DNA of 20,912 nucleotides from positions 14,959 to 35,870 of the forward strand of contig BQKZ01001713.1 in the NCBI GenBank assembly GCA_036244855.1. The letters run 5' to 3'. The DNA comes from Temnopleurus reevesii (Eukaryota; Echinodermata; Echinoidea; Temnopleuroida; Temnopleuridae). The notes under the pieces were generated by a model, which saw nothing but the letters and a program-made list of their open reading frames with translations, was not told the origin of the DNA and did not search any database. Shown piece after piece: positions 10,152-18,838 of the stretch (the stretch's first letter is position 1; each line of letters begins with the position of its first letter). A program made the position numbers and the translations under genes.

Positions 10152-11274
10152 CAATACAGATCAACTTGTATTTTCATAATTGTACCCCTTTAACATCAGG
10201 GATCCTTCTACATGTACCCAGTTGGCGTCCCATAATCACCAGGGCGGGCAAATTTGAGTGAGAAGCTGTAAAACAAGTTTGCGAACTGGAAATTTAATGA
10301 TTGCTGCTGAACTTAGAAGTTTCAAATATTGCTGTAAGTTTATATTTTACCTGATTTAACTTAATGGAATTTAGTCGTTGTCTTTATGTTCAAAATGTCG
10401 GAGGTCTGTAATACGCGTATACGAACGAAATTATTTACTTTTTGCCGGTCCCATTCGCTCATTTTTATGTCCCGTTACTCGTTAGCAAATTTGTTGCCTA
10501 CCTAGCTAGCCTGTATGTCCACAGAAATTTATGTAGCTTTGTCATGTGTCCAGATAATAGTAATGATAATAATAATAACGATATAAATAATAATTATAAC
10601 AATAATAATATTAATAGCCTAGGCCTGTTTTATTCAATTAAAAATATCTCAATTCATGAGATTCAATCAAATCGCAAGATCAAAGACAATAATTTTCAGC
10701 AAGTTCAGGCTCACCGCTCAGGCTCAACCCATAAGGCAGCAGATGTTATCTGGAAAAGAAGAAGAAGATTAATAAGACAATTTAATGAAAGTAGGAGAAT
10801 GACGCTACTGAGAAACAAATGCATATAAGTTAGAACTAACATAATAAGAGTAGGTGTAACTAGCTTTAAACTTACTAAGTTACGGGCCTACAGTACATGT
10901 AATGTAACAGGTTAAAACATTTCGAGCAAATGGAAAACATAATGCAAAACTTTTTGTCAGGAGAAACCTTTGAAAGACCTCACAGAAGATCCGCTAACTC
11001 GATGCCAGCTAGCTTGGACTTCATTTCACTCATGTTCCTGCTAAACAGAGAAAATAGTTGTATAGAATTGCACTTGATGCCACTTTATAAACCATGGAAC
11101 CAAGTTCCAAAATATATCCTGAATTTAATGGTTCATGCTAAAAATCTTTATAGGAGTAGAAAGTAATCATTGCACAAACTTCTTGTCCAAATTGCATTGT
11201 TGCAGCCTGTAGTGTTCTCCATCAACTTCATGGATGCATGAACATGTAGATCCTGACCCCTAGACTACTAGATT
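10152..11274. other. Intergenic with AAT microsatellite; no supported gene
   Basis: Contains an impure AAT/ATA repeat at about 10555-10617, which gives an Asn-rich translation. Two modest + strand frames (10442-10828 and 10930-11166) end in arginine-rich or mixed sequence that I do not recognise. Neither is bounded by convincing splice sites or a clear promoter. I leave them uncalled. Confidence 0.5.
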
Positions 11275-11942
11275 GGACACTATGGCCCCTGTTACACCGA
11301 AAAATTGCCTACCCCAAAGTGGCCTAGGTCTGTAGCGGGGCAGGTTCCGACCTTGAGGGGATTAGCGGCGGGCGGGTATGGTCTGCAAAAAGAACCTGTT
11401 TAGACCGCCCTCCATCCCAACCCCAAAAACCTTCACTTGAGTCCATTGCCTCTCAGGCATGTTGTAAATGAAGAAATATAGTCTTCTGTCACAGACCATT
11501 GGTTACATATTATGCAGTGCATATCAATATGTGTCTGATTCATAGTCTTCAATTAGAAACTGGGAAACTGAAAGCGATGTCTAATTATGATTATAAGTAG
11601 CTTTGGCAGTAGATTACAAAATGCACTGTGCCGAGAAGTAAAAATTCAAAGTTAAAAGTCTGTGAATTCAGACTAGTTACGGACCTGGTCCGGTTTTGGT
11701 CCTGTTTTGGTCCTGTTTCTGTTTACACCGCGATTTTTCCGACCCTGAACCGCCCCGAAGCCGCCCCGAGACCACATCTGGATGTGGTCTCGGGTCGGTT
11801 TGCTTGAGCGACCCTGGGCCGGGTTGAGGTCGGTTCTTTCGTGTTTACACCAACAAATTAACGACCCCAAACCTACCCCAAAGCGACCCCAAACCGGCCT
11901 AGGGTCGCTAATTTTTTCGGTGTAACAGGGACCTTTGTGTCC
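11275..11942. mobile_element. TIR element ending 84 bases before the AUNIP-like start codon
   Basis: The left end (ggacactatggcccctgtta, caccgaaaaatt) and right end (aattttttcggtgtaacagg, gacctttgtgtcc) are inverted copies. Subterminal sequence is rich in repeats of accccaaa and cggttttggtcc, and an internal palindrome (gagaccacatctggatgtgg tctc) lies near 11768-11792. No transposase frame. Its right end is 84 bases upstream of the ATG at 12027, so promoter or 5' untranslated sequence of that gene probably lies in or beside it. Confidence 0.75.
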
Positions 11943-12026
11943 CGATTGTTCTTATTTCTTTTGGTTTACCAATTAACTTGCAGGTTTATACAAACGTACA
12001 AAGATTGGATTCACTGAGATTATGCG

Positions 12027-12110
12027 ATGGGGAAACGTAAACCCCAGCATACTATACACCAACAGGAGCAGTGTGATGTTTGGCTTAGCACCGAGGAGAA
12101 AAAGGAACAG
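12027..12110 (+). CDS. AUNIP: AUNIP-like protein, exon 1 (residues 1-28)
   Basis: First coding exon. The ATG at 12027 has G at -3 and G at +4, a good initiation context, and an in-frame TGA at 12015-12017 excludes a longer start in this exon. It encodes a basic, Gln/His-rich start followed by CDVWLSTEEKKEQ, then a phase-0 donor CAG|GTTAGT. The CxVWL motif at residues 16-20 matches, as I recall it, the CGVWLD segment near the N-terminus of human AUNIP, likewise followed by a Lys/Arg-rich stretch. AUNIP binds Aurora A and ninein at centrosomes and promotes CtIP-dependent DNA-end resection. Another ATG five bases upstream (12022) opens an overlapping different frame. The identification rests on this motif together with exons 2 and 3, and the 5' untranslated region was not found. 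Confidence 0.7.
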
Positions 12111-12176
12111 GTTAGTGTATTATTGGCCAAGGGTGATTTAATCTTCTGGTGTTAACGACTGGTTTTGGTGCTTATT

Positions 12177-12780
12177 TTAAAGGGGAACCAACCCCTGGAA
12201 TATCGTGATATCATAAAATGAAGAAAAAGTAGATGAACAAAGTGTGAAAATTTGAGCAAAATCGGACAACCCGTTCAAAAGTTACAAATTTTTCAATTCA
12301 GAGATTTGACGATCACTGCCGCTTATCATGGGGATCCATGCGATTGGCAATTAACCGACGGAATCTCTGACGTCATTCCTGACAACTCCTCATTCACTTT
12401 GTATATAGAATTTTTTTATGGATCAATGTAAAATTTAGAGTAAGGTTGCAACATGATTCATCTCAAAACACACGCAGAATCGATGAATAAGTGCCATACC
12501 CCAACCGAAAATTGACATTTTGTTGACTTTTCCGTAAAAAGGAGAAAATGTGAGATTTTATGTACAGAGTGAATGACGAGTTGTCCGACATGACGTCACA
12601 AATTCCGTTGAATATGCCGATCGTTCGGATCCTCATTAGCGGGAGGGATCGTCTGTGAATTTGAAAACTCATAACTTTTGGACGGGTTGTCTGATTTTGC
12701 TTAAATTGTCAAAGTTTGTTCATTTGATTTTTCTTTATTAATTGAGAGCAAGATAATTCCAGGGGTTGGTTTTCCTTTAA
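12177..12780. mobile_element. TTAA-flanked foldback MITE inside intron 1
   Basis: TTAA at 12177-12180 and 12777-12780 encloses inverted ends aggggaaccaacccctggaa and its near-exact complement. The match continues inward over long arms, including cagacaacccgt-type sequence paired across the element. TTAA duplication fits Kolobok- or piggyBac-type transposition. No transposase is encoded. Confidence 0.8.
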
Positions 12781-12872
12781 CACTGAATCATGATAATTTC
12801 ATGTACAAATTTCCACTGACCAACACTAAACCTGTAGGGATTAAAACAGATTGATTTCACTGTCGGTGTCAG

Positions 12873-12911
12873 TGCAAGGTGTGGCTGGACATTAATGAGA
12901 GAAAGGAGAAG
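12873..12911 (+). CDS. Candidate duplicate CxVWL microexon (13 residues)
   Basis: After an AG at 12871-12872, codons TGC AAG GTG TGG CTG GAC ... encode CKVWLDINERKEK and end at AAG|GTTAGTG. This aligns without gaps to the end of exon 1 (CDVWLSTEEKKEQ) at protein and nucleotide level, including the donor. Both flanking junctions are phase 0, so inclusion adds 13 residues and skipping leaves the frame intact. CKVWLD is closer than the exon-1 copy to the human CGVWLD segment. The acceptor has only a modest pyrimidine tract. It may be a constitutive microexon, an alternative exon or a decaying duplicate. Confidence 0.45.
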
Positions 12912-13344
12912 GTTAGTGAAAGGAGAGGCAATACAACCCTACCTCCCCCTCCCCTCCTTCTCCCAAATCTTCCCCTAAATTATATATTTTTTTTAATCCA
13001 AACATGGGATATCTGATCCCAAATATTTGGGCTCTGATCACCACCAACAAAATGCTTTTTTCGCGCCTAATATTCTTGTCAAGGTTGCATTATATCTTCG
13101 ACTCGTCCAAAATTTAAGCAAAGTTTGTCTAATATGGCCAAGCCATGTATCAACCTCTATGCCATTCAATATTGTGTTCATAGTCAAGCTAGAACTCTTT
13201 TTCTGTTTAAGAGCGGTGGCTACAATGCTGGATCTGGAATGGGTCATGAATAGAAATCAACAATGATGAACTGAGCTGTGATTGGCTGATTTTATCATTT
13301 GATTTTTTTTTTGAGGGTTCTAACAAAAAATAGGTTCAGTTCAT

Positions 13345-13811
13345 GAAGAATCCTGTTAGTGTGAACATGATTTCTTTTTTTTTCCACAATGCACACCCCT
13401 TCACGGAAGAGAAAGAGACTGTTCATACCAATCTCAAAGATGTCTGATTTCATTTTGTCACCTAAACTATCTAACTAACTAAATTATCTGAAAAATCCTG
13501 TTAGTGTGAGCATGATTTTTTTCTCCCAATGCATACCCCTTCTTTCATAGATGTGAAGGAGTGTTCAGACAAATCTTATTTTTTCTTCCAAAATCCAAAC
13601 GTATTATCTGAAGAATCCTGTAAGTGTAAACATGATTTCTTTTCTCCCAATACAGACCCCTTCACAGATGTGAAAGAGTGTTCAGACAAATCTCATTTGT
13701 CTTCCAAATGTATTATCTGAAGAATCTTGTTAGTGTAAACATGATCACTTTTTTTTCCAAATACAGACCCCTGCAGCTAAGAGACAGAGGTTGTTCAGAC
13801 CAATCTCAAAC
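13345..13811 (+). repeat. Four-copy tandem array of the exon-2 acceptor region
   Basis: Units begin gaagaatcctgttagtgt (or a close variant) at 13345, 13490, 13610 and 13719, with spacings of 145, 120 and 109 bases. Each continues with acatgatt, a pyrimidine tract, caatgca or caatacag, then acccct and an exon-like stretch. In copies 1 and 2 the acceptor AG is absent (gcac, gcat). Copy 3 has AG but meets an in-frame TGA at 13671. Copy 4 is intact and is exon 2. Copy 1 still reads TPSRKRKRLFIPISKMSD, clearly related to the start of exon 2. Confidence 0.85.
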
Positions 13812-13896
13812 ATGGCCAACCTTGTGCTGTCCTCCCAACCCATCAAGGCAGGAACAAAGCAAACAGACATCAAAAACTTCTTTGCTTCAAAACCGG
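13767..13896 (+). CDS. AUNIP: AUNIP-like protein, exon 2 with PCNA-interaction box (residues 29-71 plus one base)
   Basis: Acceptor ATACAG|ACC preceded by a pyrimidine tract, and donor CCG G|GTAAGG. The exon enters in phase 0 and leaves in phase 1, agreeing with exons 1 and 3. It starts TPAAKRQRLF, a basic patch, and contains QTDIKNFF at residues 60-67, an exact fit to the PIP-box consensus (Q, two residues, I/L/M, two residues, two aromatics), followed by ASKP. As I recall it, human AUNIP has QRSIASFF followed by TLQPGK at the equivalent place, also a PIP-box fit. PCNA binding would place the protein at replication or repair sites; that is inferred from the motif. The exon is the last unit of the tandem array 13345-13811. 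Confidence 0.75.
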
Positions 13897-14726
13897 GTAA
13901 GGATGGTAGTGTAGGGATGTCCAATTTCATTCCTCACACTGGTCACAGTTACAGTCACAGTCGACCAGAAATACATGTCGCATTTTGCTGCGCTGATGCA
14001 TATTGTTACGTCACAGCTATGATTAATCTCTGATGAGCCATGCCAATTTGTGACATGCATCTTGTCTGCCATTGTGACGTCATCTGGAACTAGTCGACTG
14101 AAATTGAAACTGATTTTTGGAGTAAATGTAGAGTGGAAACTTGTTAGTTTGATCCCAGTTCTTGTTTTTTTACTCTGCTATAACTAGATTACTCTTATAA
14201 CCATTTTTTTTTGATGGTCCCAAGTACATGTATACTCCTTATACTGAGTTTCCATTGTACAATGTTCATGTAAAATACATGATGCATTTTCATGGGATGT
14301 ACTGGGACACTATTGATTTTGTTTTTTTTCAACTGTAGGTCCCAAAGTTTTATAATATGCTGTAAAAGATTTTGACATTGTCAATAGTTCTGTGGCAAAT
14401 CAGCACATTTAGCATGCCTGTGTACAAAAGCCAACTTCCTGCAGAACTACGTACAGTCAACCTTGCCTAAGTCAATCTACTGTTACTGAAGAAATCAACT
14501 AGGAATGAAATTTATTCATAAGGGGTAAAAACAAAATGTATTATTATTTTGCATTATACGAGAAGCTTACAGGGTATCTGACAGACTGTTTGATTTTTTT
14601 TAATTGCACAATGGAAATATACGTTAACACATATTCATATATGTTCTTTTTTCATTAATTATGAGGATATTTTGAATGGTTCTTCATGCATGCTCATGTT
14701 TGTTTTATTTCTCATTTCTGTTATAG
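13897..14726 (+). other. Intron 2 of the AUNIP-like gene
   Basis: GTAAGG to TTATAG, with a strong pyrimidine tract at about 14701-14722. AT-rich with several T-runs. No transposon, RNA or additional exon recognised. Confidence 0.7.
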
Positions 14727-17272
14727 CTTCAATGAAAGAGAATGTGATATCACCTGACTCGTCACAAAAGGACCGTCCTGAAACTCCATATTCCTTGAAG
14801 GAAACAAGCAATGTCTTACCATTGAAGAGAGAAGCAACAAAAAGACTTGAAAGAAATCAAACGTCTCAGAAGTCTTCCAATGAGCAACAAAGTGAGAAAA
14901 CAAAATCAAGACAAGCAATATCTATTTCTGATTCACCAAACGGTTCACAATATTCAAGCAGATCCCATTCAGCCCGAATAATTAATCCCAAAAGTGGGGA
15001 GAAATCAACTAAGCTGCACGGAGAAGCGAAGCACGAATTTCCTGTATCTTCTCAAGATTGTCATGACGATGAGCAATTTCAAATTCCTCCACATGCTACG
15101 AGAGTTGATGAATACTCAGATGATGTCACATTTACAATGGGATCATATGATTGTTTTAAAGTTAGACACTCTTCTACAGAGGAGGGTGCGGTTTCTCATA
15201 AGAAGGAGAGGGAGAAGATACCTGCAGCTGGTTCTGGATCAGATACACATCCTTGTAGCATTACAGATTACAGTAGATCAGCAATTAGAACCCCTATTGC
15301 TGAAACCCGTTTCCCCTTGTCTGGTAGCTCTGGCATGATTGGAGATACAGAAGATGTGACTTTTACAATGGGATCGTTGGATTGTTTGAGGGTGAAACAG
15401 CCCGCAAGAGACATCAATGTAAATTACGCCACAGAGAATCCCATGGATGCAGCATCATCAGAGGATTCCAATCTAGTTATTCATCATGCTAGCATTCCAG
15501 ACTATAATAAATCTCTGTCTAATGAGAGTGAAGTTTCAGATGTCACTTTTACAATGGGAACCCAGCGCTGTTTGAAAGTGAAAAGATCCAATGCGAACAG
15601 CTATGCCGCACATGCTACAATAAAGAACATTGCGTCATGTTCTGGTGATTCTGAACTGGTCACTAGTCATTCTTGCATTCAGGATTACAATCACTCTGTG
15701 AATAAAGACTCCGCCATGGAAAGCATCTCTCCTGTTAAGATCAACTCTTATGACAATTCAGAAGATATCGCCTTCACCATTAAAACACAGAATTTCTCGA
15801 AGGTGAAGGGATGCAGAATAAACAAACACATGGTTTATGGCACTGAAGACCTTGTATGTTCAGATGATTCCAGACTACGCTCTAACACAGATACCAAGGG
15901 GATTATCAATAGATTACCTGCCATCGGTATCAATCAAACAGATAACTTTGACTCCTGTCACAGTGAAAGCTCAGAAGATGTTGCCTTCACAATGGGAACA
16001 CAGGACTGTTTGAAGGTCAGAAGATCCCAACCAAAACTTGTTGACCATCATTCATCCGCTAGGAATAATGTTGAATCCGTTCATCGTCACTCACCCTTTG
16101 TGCGGAATAGTCTTTCAGCTTCAGCGCACTCCACACAGGGAGCTGGGAGATCTAGAAAAGACTGTTCAACTCGCAGCTTGGAATTAGGCAAAGCCTCTGA
16201 CAGCTTTCAGGATACGCCTCGATCCATTCGAAGTGACGAAGATGTACAGTCTAATGTAAGTGACGCGAAATGTTCTGTAAGTGAAACTCAAGGTACAGTA
16301 AGTGATCCACAATGTACTGTAAATGACATATCTGTGCATTGTGAGTCCAAAGAAACCGAATATTCTGAAGATGTGCAGTTCACCATAGGAACGCAGGGGT
16401 GCTGGCAGAAAAAGCAGTCCACACCAAACACCTATTCTGATAGCAACTCTGTGTCTGGTGACTCAAACCAAAATTCTGCCAACAACTCTGTGCATTCCAA
16501 GTCATGGAATCCTCAACAATGCCAAAAGAAATGTGATGTTGATTTAGAGATCTTGCCAGTCAAATCAGACAATATACTGGTCTCAGTTTCTGATGACTCA
16601 AACCAAAATTCTGCCAGGAGCTCTATGCATTCCAAGTCAAGCTCAAAGATATGTGATTCAGAAGTGTTTTCAGTCACGTCAGACGATTTTGTGGCCTCCA
16701 TTTCTAGTGATTCGAACCAAGATGTTGCCTTTACAATGACTTCTCAAGGCCTCATGAAAGCAAAACGTTCCTCAGATACAAGGGCAGATATCTCATCCCA
16801 ATCATATGAGGACTTATCACAAGATGTTGAATTCACAGCCAACGCTGAAAGCAGTATGGAGGTCAAAGGTCATGAAGTTCAAATGTCAAATATCCATGTA
16901 CGTCCATTTCATTTATCTGGAAACGTATCACAGGATGTTGAGTTTACTGCAGATTCTCAAGGATTAATGAAGGTCAAAGGTCATGGGGATGAAAGGTCAG
17001 AAATCACACATTTTCAATTATCTGAGAACTCATCTAAAGATGTTGAATTTACAGTTGATTCACAGGGTTGTATGAAGGCGAGAAAACCCAAGCCTAAAGA
17101 CTCTATCGGTAGATTATCTTCAGGCCAATGCCACTCAAAAATGAGCAATACCTTTGCTACACATTTGGGAGCAAACTCAGAAGAAAGAACAAGGGAAACT
17201 CTTGATGAATCCTTGGAATCAGATCCATCATGTTTTGATGATGAGGAATTTTCTCAAACACAAGAGTGGTAA
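14727..17272 (+). CDS. AUNIP: AUNIP-like protein, large terminal exon with ten FTxDSQG repeats
   Basis: The acceptor TTATAG|CT joins the phase-1 exon 2 end to give residue 72 (Ala). The frame then runs 847 codons to TAA at 17270, for 919 residues in total. The product is Ser-, Asp- and Gln-rich with no obvious folded domain. Ten copies of a motif of about 17 residues (consensus S-x-D-V-x-F-T-M-x-[ST]-Q-x-C-[LM]-K-V-[KR]) lie at about residues 200-860. The best matches to the LFTxDSxG(x)xVI motifs near the human AUNIP C-terminus are the last two (FTADSQGLMKVK and FTVDSQGCMKAR). There are 19 SQ/TQ dipeptides, a possible ATM/ATR target cluster. The C-terminus is acidic (DDEEFSQTQEW). Human AUNIP is about 357 residues, so most extra length is in this exon. 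The orthology is inferred from motif order and not confirmed by search. Confidence 0.75.
15116..15588 (+). repeat. FTMG(S/T) protein repeats 1-3
   Basis: Coding repeats with cores DVTFTMGSYDCFKVRH (about 15122), DVTFTMGSLDCLRVKQ (about 15353) and DVTFTMGTQRCLKVKR (about 15539), separated by Ser-rich linkers of roughly 45-60 residues. They share the nucleotide string tttacaatggga, pointing to recent duplication. Confidence 0.9.
15759..16416 (+). repeat. FTMG(S/T) protein repeats 4-6
   Basis: Cores DIAFTIKTQNFSKVKG (about 15764, degenerate), DVAFTMGTQDCLKVRR (about 15977) and DVQFTIGTQGCWQKKQ (about 16370). Repeat 4 has lost the Gly and Cys of the consensus. Each has a TQ dipeptide at the centre. 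Confidence 0.9.
16253..16330 (+). repeat. Tandem 7-residue repeat (VSxxxxx) with GTAAGTG cores
   Basis: Codes VSDAKCS, VSETQGT, VSDPQCT, VND in tandem. The 21-base unit places gtaagtg at 16256, 16277 and 16298, so three donor-like sequences recur at fixed spacing inside the exon. Confidence 0.85.
16446..16665 (+). repeat. Internal coding duplication around DSNQNSA
   Basis: The segments SGDSNQNSANNSVHSKS (about 16456) and SDDSNQNSARSSMHSKS (about 16591) are near-identical 50-base duplications about 135 bases apart. A third partial copy (SSDSNQDV) introduces repeat 7 near 16707. Confidence 0.8.
16707..17090 (+). repeat. Protein repeats 7-10, closely spaced
   Basis: Cores DVAFTMTSQGLMKAKR (about 16722), DVEFTANAESSMEVKG (about 16824), DVEFTADSQGLMKVKG (about 16935) and DVEFTVDSQGCMKARK (about 17039). 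Spacing drops to about 34-38 residues, and the linkers themselves are related (SQDVEFT, VKGH). Repeat 8 lacks the SQ. These copies best resemble the C-terminal motifs of vertebrate AUNIP. Confidence 0.85.
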
Positions 17273-17856
17273 TTTCGTTAATTTCAGACATTGGTATACA
17301 GTCCAACCTCGCTATAAAGAGCACTGATATAACGAGATCTCGTTATAACAAGGTAGTTTTCCTGCTCCCATCTCATTGAACACTATTAACCCATTGACTA
17401 CTGGCACTGAGTATCCCCTGCACAAAGTCTAGTGTGCTTTCAGAATTCAGCTGTCAATGGTTTAAGACACACAGTCAACCCTGTCTATAAAGTCGACTAA
17501 ACGTCAAATTATCACCTCCGTCACTATGAATTTAAATCTTATTCTTATTATATTCTTCTGTTTTTACCCCTCATAAGTCATTTCTGTTAGTCAAAGCTAT
17601 TTGTTTGTTCCAACAGATTTGACTTGAGTTGTGGCTGTGAGGGGAGATAGAGGCCATCATAACATGTGTGTTTTGATGGAAAGCAATAATTTAGACATGG
17701 AAAAGTCATGGAATCATGTTTTCAAATTTCTGAAGGAGCCCTTGTATTAACCCTAATCCCATTGGGATATTTCAGTCATCTCAGTTCATTGGNTGATGAT
17801 GAGGAATTTTCTCAAACACAAGAGTGGTAATTTCGTTAATTTCAGACATTGGTATA

Positions 17857-18191
17857 CAGTCTAACCTCGCGATAAAGAGTACTGATATAACGAGATCTGG
17901 GGGGTGTTTCATCAAGATTTATCGCAGCGACAAAGAGTCATTTTCCGACAGTTTCCATGGCAATTGTCAGCGATAATGCTTTTCATCCAATCACAATCAA
18001 GGAATTTGTCAGTGCTGACTAATTGTCTCTGCGACAAATCTTGATGGAAACACCCCCAGGTTATAACAAGGTAGTTTTCCTGGTCCCATCTCATTGTATT
18101 TTATTGTATTGTGGCCTTGAAATAACAAGGTTTCGATATAAAGAGATAATTTCTCTGGTCCCAAGGACCTCGCTATAGTGAGGTTTGACTG
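17857..18191. mobile_element. Tigger/pogo-like short element carrying a nested MITE
   Basis: The left end cagtctaacctcgcgataaa and right end acctcgctatagtgaggttt gactg are inverted, with TA on both sides (17855-17856, 18192-18193). Phrases such as ataacgagatct and ataacaagg are typical of pogo-family termini. It has no transposase. The matching copy in the upstream block (from 17298) keeps the left end but lacks the right half. Confidence 0.65.
17899..18057. mobile_element. MITE with GGGGGTGTTTCATCAAG ends
   Basis: 159 bases. The left arm gggggtgtttcatcaagatt (tatcgcagcgacaa) and right arm (ttgtctctgcgacaaatctt gatggaaacaccccc) pair over about 35 bases. The site is empty in the upstream copy of the block, where gagatct runs straight into cgttataac, giving a filled/empty pair. 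The termini match the element at 7871-8022. Confidence 0.85.
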
Positions 18192-18475
18192 TACAAGCAA
18201 AGGGTACCCTTATGGATCAAAAGATATGCAAACATCAAGAACACTATTAACACATTGACTACTGGAACCGAGTATCCCCTGCACAAAGTCTAGTGTGCTT
18301 TCAGAATTCAGCTGTCAATTGGTTAAGAAACACAGTCAACCCTATCTAAGTCGGCTGAATGTCAAATAATCACCTGCGTCAAAGATAAAGTTGAGTCTTA
18401 TTCACGTTATATTTGTTTGTTTTTACCCCTCATAAGTCAGTTCTCTTAGTCAAAGCTATTTGTTTGTTCCAACAG

Positions 18476-18838
18476 AGTTAACTAGTTCGGATTCTGAATG
18501 GTTTCATATTTGCTCTGCCCCAGTGGTATACGAGTACGTCCGGTAAATGGCGTGATCATATCTTCGTACAAAACGCCAGAATGTTGGGTTTTTCGTCGCC
18601 CGTGAATTCTCGGGGTCACGCCCTCTTTCGGACTGGCAGCAAAGGAAAGAAAAGAGATCGATCGGGAGGATATAGCACTTTCAAAAAATCATTTAGAATC
18701 TGAACTAGAATTGACTTGAGCTGTGGCTGTGAGGGGAGATAGAGGCCATCATAACACGTGTGTTTTGATGGAAAGCAACAATTTAGACATGGAAAAGTCA
18801 TGGAATCATGTTTTCAAATTTCTGAAGGAGCCCTTGTA
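18476..18838. other. 3' flank, no gene seen
   Basis: Includes about 235 bases (18476-18712) absent from the first copy of the flank. Slightly more GC-rich, with ctctgccccagtggtata and cgtcgcccgtgaattctcgg. No coding frame or RNA recognised. Confidence 0.4.

Larger units (their letters stand above)
12111..13766 (+). other. Intron 1 of the AUNIP-like gene
   Basis: Runs from GTTAGT to ATACAG and is phase 0 on both sides. It holds a TTAA-bounded MITE (12177-12780), a probable extra CxVWL exon (12873-12911), a pyrimidine-rich stretch (about 12930-12975) and a four-copy tandem array of the exon-2 acceptor region (13345 onward). If the extra exon is used, this is two introns. Confidence 0.65.

Noticed and set aside
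10442..11166. Two + strand frames (128 and 78 codons)
   Set aside because: The first contains an Asn-rich microsatellite; neither shows a domain, a repeated motif or convincing exon boundaries.
14672..14726. Start of the long frame encodes MNGSSCMLMFVLFLISVIAS, which looks like a signal peptide
   Set aside because: The hydrophobic run is the T-rich pyrimidine tract of a splice acceptor (TTATAG at 14721-14726). Splicing there restores phase with exon 2, and the downstream motifs are nuclear/centrosomal in type.
17794..17829. Extra coding exon (DDEEFSQTQEW)
   Set aside because: An exact duplicate of the gene's last codons at the start of an N-bounded redundant block; no acceptor precedes it.
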